A stretch of DNA of 64,000 bases from Ichthyophis bannanicus. Taxonomy: Eukaryota > Chordata > Amphibia > Gymnophiona > Ichthyophiidae. This document shows, piece after piece, positions 22,199 through 34,200 of this stretch. The notes beneath the pieces are model-generated. The model made no database searches. It saw only the letters and a program-made list of their open reading frames with translations, and was not told where the DNA came from. A program made the position numbers and the translations under genes. The stretch covers positions 586,922,438 through 586,986,437 of the forward strand of contig CM066033.1 in the NCBI GenBank assembly GCA_033557465.1, given 5' to 3'. Position 1 is the first letter of the stretch. Every line of letters begins with the position of its first letter.

Positions 22199-22918
22199 CA
22201 AGGGATCCAAGGGTAGGACATGCAAATCAGGAAACAAAGACATGCAGCGAGTCTTTGCTTCGCCCCTGTCTAAATGATCTAAAGAGATAAACCCTAACCA
22301 CCTATCCTAAGCATCCCAGAAACAGAAAAAAATATTTGTTTGATTTGTCTTGAAAGGAAACCTTTCCTCTCCCGTAACAAATATTCCTTTTTATTCTATT
22401 TAAAAGAGTACATAAACTCTCATACCATCATCCCAAGGAATAATTATCAAATTACCCTCAGATACCTGAGTAAATGAAAAGACATCTTGAAGAGTACTTA
22501 GCTTGAAGAAGCCTCTTTTTTTTCTTTATGCAGGACCTCAGTAGCTGACCACCAAAACAGCCGTTAGACATTTGGCGTCCAAACCTGAGAGTTCTTTCCA
22601 CAAGATCAGCTGCATAATAAGGTCTCCTCTTTCACACATGTGCTTAATCGTACTCTCCAACAATCTCACATCTCAACGTATCCAAGTAACGCCCCTAACT
22701 GTGGCAAATAGGGTGCAAATGTGACATCTGAAGATGCAGGGGGGCCTTGTATGGGATCAAGCAGAGTCCACAGTGTCCATCATAAAAGACAGGTACATGA
22801 ACCCCCCCCTCACCCTGAGGTGCCCAGGGTGCCTGTTTACCTAGGCTGCAGGGAACACAGTACAAGGCCTCTGGTGTGGAGGGAATGGGATCTCGTCTCT
22901 CAATCCCGCTTCTTATAT
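22199..22918. other. No gene seen
   Basis: Non-coding DNA between the CR1-A1 terminus and the antisense CR1-B. Short frames at 22695-22955 lack motifs. Confidence 0.5.
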
Positions 22919-25205
22919 AAAAACATAGAAACATGATGGCAAAAAAAGACCACATGTTCTATCTAGTCTACCCTTCCATATCAACCACTACAACAGTCTC
23001 CTTTTTTCCTTTAGAGATCCTCTGTATGTGTCCCATGCTTTTTTGAATTCAGATACTGTTTTCATCTCTACCACCTCCACTGAGAGACTATTCCACGCAT
23101 CTACCACTCTTTCCGTAAAGAAATATTTCCGCATATTACTATTCAGTCTATCCCCTTTCACCCTCATCCTATGACCCCTCGTTGCAGAGCTTGCTTTCAA
23201 TCAAAAGAGGCTCTCCTCCTGTGCATTTATGCCATGGAGGTATTTAAATGTCTCAATCATATCACCTTCATCCTGCCTTTCCTCTAAAGTATACATATCA
23301 AGCTCCTTAAGTCTATCCTCATATGCTTTATAATGAGGACCACTAACCATTTTAGTAGCAACCCTCTGCGCCGACTCCAACCTGTTTATATCCTTTTCAA
23401 GGTGCAGTCACCAGAATTGCACACAATACTCCAAATGAGGCCGCAACAAAGACTTATATAGAGGCACTATCACCTCCTTTCTTCTGCTGGCCATTTCTCT
23501 CCCTATGCACCAAAGCATCCTTCTAGCTTTCGCCGTCGCCTTTTCTACCTGTTTAGCTACTTTAAGATCATCAGACACAATCACACCTAGGTCCCGCTTT
23601 TCTTTTGTGGACAGAAGTACTTTACCCCCTATACCATATCGCTCCCTTGGATTGCTGCAGCCCAAATGCATGACCTTGCATTTTTTAACATTAAATCTCA
23701 GCTGCCAAATTCTACACCATTCTTCAAGCTTAGCTAGATCCCTCCTCGTGTTATCTATTATCTACACCTTCCTGGGTGTCTACTCTATTGCAGATTTTGG
23801 TATCATCCACAAAGAGGCAAACCTTACACGACAGCCCTTTCACTATATCACTAACAAAGTTTTTAAAAAGAATCGAACCAAGGACAGATCCCTGGGGCAC
23901 ACCACTGGTAACCTCCGTCTCCTCAGAGCGAGCTCCATTTACCTGTACTCTTTGCCGCCTCCCACTCAACCAGTTTCTAACCCAAGCAGTAACTTTAGGG
24001 TCCATCCCCTAGGGTGCTCAGTTTGTTTATAAGTTGCCTGTGCGGAACGGTGTCAAAGGCTTTACTGAAATCTAAATACACCACATCTAGGGCTTTCTCT
24101 CGGTCCAACTCCCTGGTCACCCAGTCAAAGAAATTAATCAGATTTATCTGACAAGACATGCCTCTGGTGAATCCATGCTGCCTCTGATCCGGTAATCTGT
24201 TGAACTCCAGAAACCTCAATATTTTCTCTTTCAGCAGCGTTTCCATTAATTTACTAACCACAGAGGTAAGGCTAACCGGCCTGTAGTTTTCAACCACATC
24301 CTTCCTTCCACTTTTGTGTAAAGGCACCACATGTGCCTCTCTCCAGTCCTCTGGCACCACTCCTGACTCGAAAGAGGCATTGAAAAGGCCGATCAGTAGA
24401 GCCGCTAGAACGTCCCCAAATTCCCTCAGTATTCTCAGGTATATCTCATATGGTCCTATCGCTTTGTCTATTTTAAATTTAGCTAGTTCCTCACGAACAC
24501 AGTCTTCTGAAAACTGTTCAAGATGTCCTTCACTTCTGTTCCTGTTTGTGAGTGTTTTCTGAGGTCCTGCTCCTGGTTCTGCATCTGTGAACACAAAACA
24601 GAAATATTTGTTAAGTAATTCCACTTTATCCTCATCAGCTTCTACATATTCCTCCCCTTCACCCTTGAGTCTGAGAATACCATTTTTGTCCTTCCTCTTC
24701 TCACTAACATATCTGAAAAATGTCTTATCCCCCCTCCCACCCCCCCCCCACCCCCCCATTTTATTGCATTGGCGATTTCCTCCTCTTTAAGAATCTTTGC
24801 TTTCCTGAATACTTTGCTAGCTTCTCAGAGTTTTTCCACATATACTGTAGGTGCCTGTCTTCCAATCTCTGTGATCTCTTGTATATCATGAAGGCCTCCC
24901 TCTTATTCACCTTTTCAGCTACTTTCGAAAATCATACCAGTCTCCTTTTCCTTTTACCTTTATTACGGTTTTAACAAAAAGGTTGGTTGCCCTTAAAATA
25001 TCCCCTTTCAGTTTTGCCCACTGTTTTTCTACATCCCCCAGCTGTTCCCATGCCGCAAAGACTCCTTGAGGTTTTGTCCCATTCTGGCAAAGTTAGTTTT
25101 CCTAAAGTTTAAGGCCTTCGCTTTTTAATGGATTTTATCAGCCATAGTCCTAATACTGAATGACACCATCTGGTGATCACTGGATGAGAGATGGTCTCCC
25201 ACTAT
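22919..25205 (-). pseudogene. CR1 LINE, family B, 5'-truncated ORF2
   Basis: The longest CR1-B copy. From 25205 down: the tail of the endonuclease domain (SDHHLSSSDHQMV), a linker, then RT frames. 23995-24759 holds GPYEIYLRILREFGDVLA, VPEDWREAHVVPLHKSG, NYRPVSLTSVVSKLMET, HGFTRGMSC and DVVYLDFSKAFDTVPH. 23751-24005 holds [10 protein letters not shown] and FVDDTKI. The C-terminal module runs through 23408-23671 and 22988-23200. At least four frame breaks are present. A C/G homopolymer region (24731-24760) creates a glycine run absent from other CR1 proteins and is probably a local expansion. The 3' end at 22919 carries the family's TTTCTATGTTTTT terminus. Confidence 0.88.
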
Positions 25206-25504
25206 AACATCAGCTTATCTTCCGCCAGTGTCACTATGCTCATATAACCCCTCTTCTCGTCACTTCATTGGCTCCCTATCTATTTCCGCATCCAGTTCAA
25301 ACTTCTACTGACCTACAGGTGTATTCATTCTGTGGCCCCTCACTACCTTTCCTCCCTTATTCCATACTACACGCCTGCTTGGGAACTTCGCTTCTCTGGC
25401 AGATGCCTTTTATCTGTGCCCTTCTCTGCCACTGCCATCTCCAGACTTCATTTATTCCATCTTGCTGCTCTATATACCTGGGACAAACTACCTGAGCCTA
25501 TTCA

Positions 25505-25636
25505 AAAATTCAAAAAAGCATCGGACAAACACAAAGGATCTCTAAAGGTTAAAAGGGGACTGTTGTAGTTGTTATGAAAGGACAGACTAGATAGGCCATG
25601 TGGTCTTCTTCTGTCATCATATTTCTATGTTTCTAT
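25505..25636 (+). mobile_element. CR1-B 3' end, severely 5'-truncated
   Basis: This encodes only the last residues of CR1-B ORF2 (KFKKASDKHKGSLKVKRGLL), then the 3' UTR (GATAGGCCATGTGGTCTT) and the terminus TTTCTATGTTTCTATG. It is inserted between PEPI and VPFL of the surrounding L2-like ORF, so it post-dates that copy. Its sequence is closest to the copy at 3161-3762. Confidence 0.85.
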
Positions 25637-25852
25637 GCATAAGGTTCCTTTTCTAGCCCTATCCAAATCCAGGCTAAAATTGAACCTCTTTGAGGCTGCT
25701 TTTTGGATCCTGATGCTCCTCACTCTCTTGTCCACTACTTATGTGTATCTTACCATGCTTTAGTCCCCAGTTTTGCTATGTGTTTTGACTTGGTTAGATT
25801 GTAAGCTCTGATGAGCAGAGACTATGTCTTACATCTAGATGTACAGTGCTAT

Positions 25853-26154
25853 TTATTTATTTTATTTATTTATTTACATTCTCTTATATACTGCGCTATT
25901 CTGCATCAGTGCAGTTTACATTGAACAACTAAAATTACATTGAACAGGGCATTATAACTTGGAGATAACTATTTTACAGGGAACATGGGCTATGGAGGGT
26001 TAAGTGGCTTGCCCAAGACCACAAGGAGCACCTATGGGACTAGAAACCCCAGTCCTTCCAGCCCAAGGTTGCTGTCCTCTAGTGGGATTTGAACCCCCGA
26101 CCTTCCGGCCTAAAGTACCTTGCCTCAACCACTAGGCCAGCTCCTCCACTTTGT
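25853..26154 (-). mobile_element. tRNA-derived SINE with L2-like 3' tail (SINE-2)
   Basis: The minus strand begins GGAGGAGCTGGCCTAGTGGTT (A box at about 26127-26139) and has a B box GGTTCAAATCCC (about 26085-26096). The other end carries CAGTATATAAGAGAATG followed by AAATAAATAAAT, the same style of ending as the L2-like LINEs nearby. A short duplication AGTGCTAT flanks it (25845-25852 and 26155-26162). It is inserted in the 3' UTR of the L2-like type D element. Confidence 0.75.
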
Positions 26155-26180
26155 AGTGCTATACAAAGGATTAGTAGTAG

Positions 26181-26824
26181 TAGTACATTTACTTCCTGTT
26201 GTTGATATGGCAGGACCAGCAGAGCTCGCAGCAATGCTGACAGTAAGAAAGTCCCACATCTGTGTTTTGTTTATTTCCTTTGCTGCTACTTCAGGGAACC
26301 AATCTTAGAAAGTGGCAGCAGAGGGGGGAGGAATGGGAGAAAGGTGCTGGGCCGGGGGAGGGGGAGGATGGCATTTAAAGGAAGCTACATGATAGAAGTG
26401 CTTGGCCCGGGGAGGGGGGGGGGAAGGAGGAAGGAGGAGGAGGTGTTGGATTGGAGATGGAGGGAAGAAGAAAGGGAACATGGGGGCTTGGGGGTCAGAC
26501 ACTGGATAGCCAGGGTGATGTAAGATGAAGAGCTCAAGATAAATACAGTAAAAAGAAGGAAAGTAAGAACAGGATAGTAAGAATGAATGAAATCTGAGTG
26601 GATAGAGAAGCAGAAAAACAAATGGAAGAAAACTGAAAGTAAAGTTCAATGTCTGATATGGATGTTGTGGAGGAAGCAAAGACGACATGAAGAAAGAGGA
26701 AAATGGCCAATGGACAGAAGCCATTGTATAGAAAGCTAAGAGAAGACAAAAGAAACCGCAACGTTCTTAAAAGTCATGGAGTCATTAAAATACTGCCAGA
26801 CAATTAACACCCCAACGCACCAAC
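26181..26824. other. No gene seen; purine-rich plus strand
   Basis: A stretch at 26290-26520 is strongly G/A-rich on the plus strand, giving long but uninformative pyrimidine-coded frames on the minus strand. No domain or terminus is recognised. Confidence 0.5.
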
Positions 26825-28200
26825 ATGGGAGACAGCCAACATGGCTTTAGACAAGGCAGATCTTGTCTTACTAATCTGATCTGTTTTTTTGAAGGTGTGC
26901 ATAAACAGGTAGACAAAGGTGAGTCGGTTGATATAGTGTATCTGGACTTTCAGAAAGCTTTTGACAAGGTCCCCCATCAGAGACTTTTGGCGAAGCTAAA
27001 AAGTCATGGGATAGGAGGCAGTGTACTATTGTGGATCGGGAACTGGTTAAAAGATAGAAAGCAGAGGGTAGGGCTAAATGGCCAATATTCCCAATGGAAA
27101 AAGGTGAATAGTGGAGTACCCCAGGGATCTGTACTGGGTCCGCTACTTTTTGACATATTCATAAATGACCTGGAAAAGGGAATAACTAGTGAGGTAATCA
27201 AATTTGCAGATGACACAAAACTGTTTAAAGTTGTTAAAACCCAAGAGGATTGTGGAAAACTGCAGGAGGATCTGGATAAATTGGAAGACTGGGCATCCAA
27301 ATGGCAGATGAAATTTAATGTGGACAAGTGCAAAGTTATGCACCTAGGAAAGAACAACCCACACTATAGTTACAAGATGCAAGGCTCCACATTAGAAACC
27401 ACCACCCAGGAAAAAGATTTAGGAGTCATCGTGGATAACATGTTAAAACCCTCCGCCCAGTGTGCAGCGGCGGCCAAGAAAGCAAATAGAATGCTAGGTA
27501 TCCTAAGGAAAGGGATGGAGAATAAAACAAAGGATATTATAATGCCTCTGTATCGCTCCATGGTACGACCGCACCTTGAATATTGTGTGCAATTCTGGTC
27601 ACCGTATCTTAAAAAGGACATAGAGTTATTAGAAAAAGTACAGAGAAGAGCCACCAAATTGGTGAAGGGGATGGAAGGCTACTCCTATGAAGAGAGGCTA
27701 AAAAGGTTAGGGCTCTTTAACCTAGAAAAGAGGCGGCTGAGGGGAGATATGATAGAGGTGTATAAATTAATGAATGGAGTGGAACGGATAAACGTGGATA
27801 AATTGTTTACGCTATCAGAATATAGAAGGACTAGGGGGCATGTAATGAAGCTACAGGGTAAACTATTTAAGACAAATAGGAGAAAATATTTCTTCTCTCA
27901 ACGTGTAATCAAACTCTGGAATCTGTTACCGGAGGATGTAGTAAGGGCTGTTAGTATAGCTGGGTTTAAAAAAGGTTTGGACAAGTTCCTGGAGGAAAGG
28001 TCCATAAACCACTATTAAAAAGGGACCCAGGATATCAATGCTTGGCCTAGTACAAGCACTGCAGAACCTGTGTCTTTTGGGGAAACTGCTAGGTACGTAT
28101 GACCTAGATTGGCCACTGTTGGAAACAGGATACTGGGCTTGATGGACCTCGGTCTGACCCAGTATGGCATTTCTTATGTTCTTATGTTCTTATGTTCTTA
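26825..28200 (+). mobile_element. CR1-A2, 5'-truncated
   Basis: The copy starts abruptly in the RT at ATGGGAGACAGCCAACATGG and runs to the tandem TTATGTTC terminus at about 28177-28200. The RT remnant (26825-28018, 397 codons) is uninterrupted and includes [32 protein letters not shown] and the full C-terminal module. Without endonuclease and promoter it cannot move by itself. The 5' truncation is typical of incomplete reverse transcription. Confidence 0.93.
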
Positions 28201-30730
28201 TGGTACAACCCCAGACATGGTCTTCGTGCCAATGCAACTAGTGGAACAGAACAAGACCACAAAACCAACAATCACGCCAGTCCCCTGGTCAGACCACCAT
28301 GTAATTGAATTCACCATGACCCTGAATAACCCCACCCAACGCAAAGTAGATGAAAGAATAACTAGGCAGTTCAAAACATTTGACAGAGACTCATTCATAA
28401 ACAACATCACCCCACAACTTAAACAGGATCATGACACCCTGGACCTGAACATAGAAGAATGGAACACAATAATATCCAATGCAGCATCTGCCCCAGCTAT
28501 CAAAGAAGATCAAGCACGCAAGAGATCCAACGCCCCATGGTACTCACATGAAATCAGAGTTGCAAAGCACACACTCAGAAGACTGGAAAGAAAATGGAGA
28601 CGGGATAAATCACACAGCCTCCTAACCCAATACAGAGATAAACAACGGGAATATAACAATCTTATAAATGAGCGTAGACAGCAACACCATACCAACCTAA
28701 TCATGAAATCTACTAATAGACCAAGAGAACTCTTCAGCGTTGTCCAAAAGCTCACCAAGGATGACACGCAACAAAGTACCCACCATCTTGACCCACAAAA
28801 ATATGCAGTCTACCTGAAGTCAAAAAATTGCAACCAAACTTGCTCATCATCACAAACAAACGATCACACAACAAAAAAGGAACATCAAACATGGGAGAAC
28901 TTCAACATACCAACAAAGCAGCAAGTAGAAGACATTATATCTGGACTAAACACAACAACTTCACCATCAGACCCATGCCCAATGAATTGGATCAAAGCTA
29001 CAAAAAGCCTGCTCTCTCACCACATTCATAAAATTGTCAAAAATTCACTCCAACAAGGATACATGCCGCAAACCCTAAAGCATGCAATCATAGACCAATA
29101 CTTAAAAGTAACAATCTGAGCCCATCCAAGCCGAAATCATATCAGCCCATCTCCAGCCTGCCATTCCTTGCTAAAATCATGGAAAAGGCAATGCAAAGGC
29201 AACTTCAGGATCATATAGATATCAACACCCCACTTGACATACATCAGCATGGATTTAAGCCCCAACACAGCGTGGAAACACTACTCACCTCCCTCTTCGA
29301 CAATCTCCTAAGAGGCATAGACAACATAAAAAACGGATACCTGCTAGTATTCGTGGACATCTCGGCGGCCTTTGACACTGTGTCACATGCTAAGCTATTG
29401 CAACGCTTACAACGGATAGGACTATGCAAGAATACCCTGAAGTGGTTTACATCATACTTAGAAGGGCGAACGCAACAAGTCAAATGTGATCAAAAGAAAT
29501 CACTACAATTCCACATCACGCAAGGAATACCTCAAGGCTCAGCCCTATCATCAATGCTCTTCAACATCTACATACAGCCCATATGCAACATCAATCACCA
29601 CAAACTACATTATCACATTTATGCTGACGACATCATGGTGTACGCTCCAATCAATCTTCTAGTACTAAACACCACAGCAATAACAAAATGTCTCGAAGAT
29701 ATGAATGACTGGCTCATAGCCAACAACTTAACAGTCAACTACAATAAAACTGAGGCTATGCTCGTCACCAGGAACCCCACCTTCATACCTCCACAAACTA
29801 TCAGCATCCTAGATAAACACATAGTAGTCAAAGAAGAAGTTAAATATCTTGGCATCACACTGGACAGAGCCTTGAACTTAAAGTCCCACATCACCAAAAC
29901 TGCAAATAAGGCATATCATCGATTGAAAACAATCTGACAAATCAAACCAATGCTCCGTCAAGACCACTTCCGTACAGTGTGCCGAGCACTCATCACACAA
30001 CTGCTTGATTATGGAAATTCACTATACCAAGGCCTTCCACAACAGACACTCCACCCGCTACAGATGGTACAAAACATCACAGCACACATCATCACAGACA
30101 CACCAAGGACTGAACACATCACTCCCATCCTACAACAACTACACTGGCTCCCAATGGTGGCAAGAGCTAAATACAAAACACTCATGATCATCTTCAAGAT
30201 CATTCACCATCTTTCAGCAGACGTACTCCAAAACGTTATAACAAGGGACATCAGCAATAGACCAAGAAGAAGAAATAATGACAACATGATCGGCACACCT
30301 GAAGGCTATCACAAAACCAAACAGACAACGTCAAAAAGAGCACCCTCACTACTGGCATCTACACTATGGAACTCCCTCCCAACAAGCCTGAGGGCGTTAG
30401 ATGACCTCACAGACTTCCGCAAAGACTTCAAAACATGGTTATTCATAGAAACTTATGAGCATTCAGGCAAAATCCCCTACCCAAATAGAAATACCACTAC
30501 CTCCGCCAACTAAGCACACACCCACACACACAAGTCTACAACACCAAGGGATTAAATACCTTCATGTTAAATGTCACCTCAACTGTATTGTCTAAATGCT
30601 GTAAAGTAACTGCATTGTCTGATTATGTACACGTACCCTAATGTTAAATGTAACCCTCTAACTGTAATGTGACGTGACCACCTTTATTGAAGGAAAAGGT
30701 GTTATACAAATCTGTCTAAATAAATAAAGG
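28201..30730 (+). pseudogene. L2-like LINE (type A), 5'-truncated
   Basis: It begins directly after the CR1-A2 terminus. The first part (28201-29119) is the end of the endonuclease (PWSDHHVIEF) and the linker. The second (29130-29937) is RT with QPISSLPFLAKIMEKAM, HGFKPQHSVET, VFVDISAAFDTVSHAKLL (motif A), GIPQGSALSSMLF (motif B) and HIYADDIMVYAP (YADD). The third (29950-30513) is the L2 C-terminus with LLDYGNSLYQGLPQ, QQLHWLPMVARAKYK, LWNSLPTSLRALDD and FRKDFKTWLF. Breaks: a one-base shift near 29095 and an in-frame TGA at 29935-29937 (probably CGA decay). The 3' UTR ends TATACAAATCTGTCTAAATAAATAAAGG. The same family is at 61287-61869 (-). Confidence 0.88.
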
Positions 30731-31259
30731 AAGACAGAAACCAAAGACTAAGTCAACATGATTAGAAAAATTAAATGGCCAGACAACAATGGTGGAAAAA
30801 AGCATATTATTTTTAATTTAGTGATTGGACCGTGTCAGTTTTTGAATCTGCTGTCATTATATTTTGCACAGTACAGGTGGAAATGCATCACTATTTTTCT
30901 GTTGTTCTACTGCATGTGGTCTGGCTTCTTGGGATTTCAGTTAAATTTTTGTTACCATATTTGCTTTTCTAGTTTGTGGTCACGTATTCTGTATTTAGTG
31001 AGGGTCTATCTATATATTAAAGTGTGTGATAGGCCAAGTATTCTGTTAGTATGGAGTTTCCACACAGGAATCTAACTTATTTAATTTAAAAAAATGTTTA
31101 TTCTCCACTAACACCTTGGCAAATATCAAAAAAATGTGCATAAAAATTTGCACCTAAAACAATAACCAGATATAACACACCATAAACATGCCTCGAAAAC
31201 ATATAAATCTGCTAGCTTGTTAATATACAAGAAATAGCCTGACTCAACTACATGAAGAC
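30731..31259. other. No gene seen; AT-rich
   Basis: AT-rich DNA. The 105-codon frame at 30758-31075 is hydrophobic but has no homologous pattern I recognise and no supporting context. Confidence 0.5.
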
Positions 31260-34200
31260 TTTTTTTTTATTATATCTTTACTGAGTTTTCCAACACATAC
31301 ACATTAATATAACACATTTTCTTGTCTTAACACAATATTTAACATTCATTAACATGCAATATTAGAACATCCATAACTGGCCACTACCAATCCCATCCAA
31401 CGTCCCGCCCAACTGTATTACACTTATCTTTCTTATGAAATCTGCTAACCATTGCATGGTATTGCGCTAATGGCTATCCGCAAATCTTTATCTTGTGTAC
31501 CTCTAATTATGATCGGTAAAGTATTATATTACCCCAATTTCATATATTCGTTCATAGCATCCCATTTCTTTTTCAACTTAATTGTGCTGGGGGTTTTTTA
31601 TCACATACATTTCTTCATATATCTTGTGTTGGCACAACAAATTCCACCAGTATTCACTATGCACACTTTCCAAATTCTTCCAGTGTATCAAGATTACCTT
31701 TATAGCCAAGCTTATCATTAAATCTAGCAGTTGGCTATCTTGCTTTCTCAACATGGGTATTTCCATCATGGACTTGTATATTACTATTTGATATGTAACG
31801 GGGACCTGTATATTTAGGATACTAGATATACGTTTCCAAACACAGTTCCAGTATATCTGCAGGTGCCCACAGTAATATAACATGTGTGATAGCGTTCCAA
31901 CCTCTGTGTTACAGTACCAACATCGATTTCCAGCTTGCGATGCCCATTTCATTTTCTTTACAGGGGTCATATACCCTCGATGCACCATAAAATACATCGA
32001 ATACGTTAGGGATGCCGCTCTGGTAATTCGTATCTGGGACCCCCAGAAGGTGTCCCACATCTCTGGGTGCATATAGTCTCCTGTATCTGGTGTCCACGCT
32101 AACTGCGCTCCAACACACTGCTTCTTTGCCCCTGATCGAAGCAATGCAAGAAATTTTGATATTATTCATGTACCACTCTGAATCTCTTGGAATTTCTGCA
32201 ACAGTGGCCACCCTGGTCGCAATAGTATGGGAGACACTCCTGCTTTACTCAAGCAGTACCTAAGTTGACACCACTGGAAATAACATGTACCTGGTAGTCC
32301 AAATTCCATCTTCAGCATTTCAAAGGTTTTAAACTTATTCTCACATATCGAATGTCCCAGTGTTTCAATACCATATTCTATACATCTCTTCCATATTATA
32401 GGTTCCCCCCCCCCTATTATGAATCGTTGACTCAACCATAAAGGCATCTCCAGAGCAAAGTCATCCCCTTCTTCAATGTACGACGCTATTAGCCGACATG
32501 CTTGTTGCGTTGCCGAAACAATCTCATTTTGTGGCTTATTCGGGTCTTTGGTTGTTCCAATAAGCATACTTGTCTGCAATGGGGCATTTATAGCCTGCTC
32601 AACTCTCAGCCATCTGGAGCACTCATCTGAATCTTCTTCTATAGTCCATTGATCTCCTTGCTTGAGCAGTGAGGCTATATGTAACCAACCAACATCTGGA
32701 AAGTGAAACCTCCCCCCCCCCCCTTTTTCTTTGGGTAGTCTTAATTTCCATGCTGCTATCCTAGGGACCTTCTTGCCCAACAGGAAAGCTACAAACATGC
32801 TTCTAATTTTTTTATAAAATGCTTGAGGAAACATCAATGGGCTCATGCTTAATATATAACTGATCTTGGGGACAAGTACCATTTTTATTGTTTCCAGCCT
32901 GCCCCACCAGGTTAAATGCAATGGCATCCATTTTATAGTGCAATCATTAACTATCTTTTTGCACACCTCTACATTTAGATTTACTGTCTCTAGCAAAGTG
33001 TGACCATACGTGATTCCCAAATATTCGAAAGATGAATGTGCATATTGAAAAGGATAGTCTTTTAGCGTGTCCACCTTCACATATGTATTAAGAGGGATTA
33101 TTGTTGTTTTAGTTAGGTTTATTTTATATCCTGATATTGCTGAATAACTGTCAATAATTTGTAGCACTATTGGTAATGAACTAGGTTTCAGAAAGAGTAG
33201 AAGATCATCTGCATATGCTGATAATTTACACTGTCCATCTGCTAGCTCGACTCCTTTAATATCCTCATGCTGTCTGATAGCTATCGCTAACGGTTCCAGC
33301 ACCAGGTTAAAGAGGAGTGGCGATAGAGGGCAACCTTGTCTGGTTCCTCTCTGGAGTTCAAAAGGTGCAGACAGCCCTGAATTAGCCGTTATCCGTGCTA
33401 CTGGTTTGGAGTACAGCAGCGCTATTCTTTTAAGAAATCTCTCTTCAATCCCAAACCATCGCAGGGTCTGAAATAGAAAGGACCATTCCAATCTGTCAAA
33501 ATCATTTTCAGCATCTAACGACAGTCCAATAAGTGGTTTAGGGACCATCTGGACTTTAGTCAGGACATGAGCAAGTAGTCTTCCATTATCTGTAGTGGAT
33601 CTACCTTGCACAAAGCCACATTGGTCCGTATGTATCAGTGCATTCAGGACTTTACCCAATTGATTGGCTAGTACTTTTGCATATATTTTGTAATCAGCAT
33701 TTAGTAATGATATGGGTCTGTAATTTTCTACTCTCTGCGGGTCTCGTCCTGGTTTTGGGTGAATAACAATAGTTGCTTCTGCTAGGGCTCCTACTTCTGG
33801 ATCCTCATCATATAATCCACTATAATAGACCTCTAACATAGGTGCTATCTTCACTTGGCATTTATGATAAAATTCTAGTGGAATACCATCAGGTCCTGAC
33901 GCCTTTCCTCTGGCCATCTGTCTAATTGCCTTTTGTATCTCTGTCACTGAGATATCTTGCTCCAGCATCTGCGTTTGGGTTGTTGATAATTTAGGCCTGG
34001 TTATAGCAGAAGCAAAATCTCCAAAAGCTTTCTTGCTACAGACAACTTCGGAATGATATAATTTTTCATAGAACTCTTTGCAACATCACAATATTTGTTC
34101 ATCTTGCACGAGAAGATCTCCTTTCGCACTTTGAAGCGCTGTTATGCGGGTCACATTCTTCTTTGCCTTAAGCAGCTTAGCTAGAAGTGATCCAGCTCAA

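Larger units (their letters stand above)
25206..26180 (+). pseudogene. L2-like LINE (type D) C-terminus and 3' UTR, twice interrupted
   Basis: Frames at 25268-25500 together read like an L2 C-terminus: RIQFKLLLTYRCIHSVAPHY, LSSLIPYYTPAWELR and WDKLPEPI. A CR1-B 3' end interrupts at about 25505-25636, after which VPFLALSKSRLKLNLFEAAF completes the L2 ending. The 3' UTR (GTAAGCTCTGATGAGCAGAG...ACAGTGCTAT) is split again by a SINE at 25853-26154. It finishes with GCTATACAAAGGATTAGTAG and a TAG-repeat tail. A related tail on the minus strand lies at 46405-46500. Confidence 0.75.

Noticed and set aside
24731..24760. Glycine-rich tract in CR1-B as a functional domain
   Set aside because: It is a homopolymer-like G/C run absent from sister copies; slippage or assembly noise is more likely.
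26305..26724. 139-codon ORF on the minus strand
   Set aside because: Arises from a purine-rich plus strand; the protein is a P/S/F-rich composition artefact.
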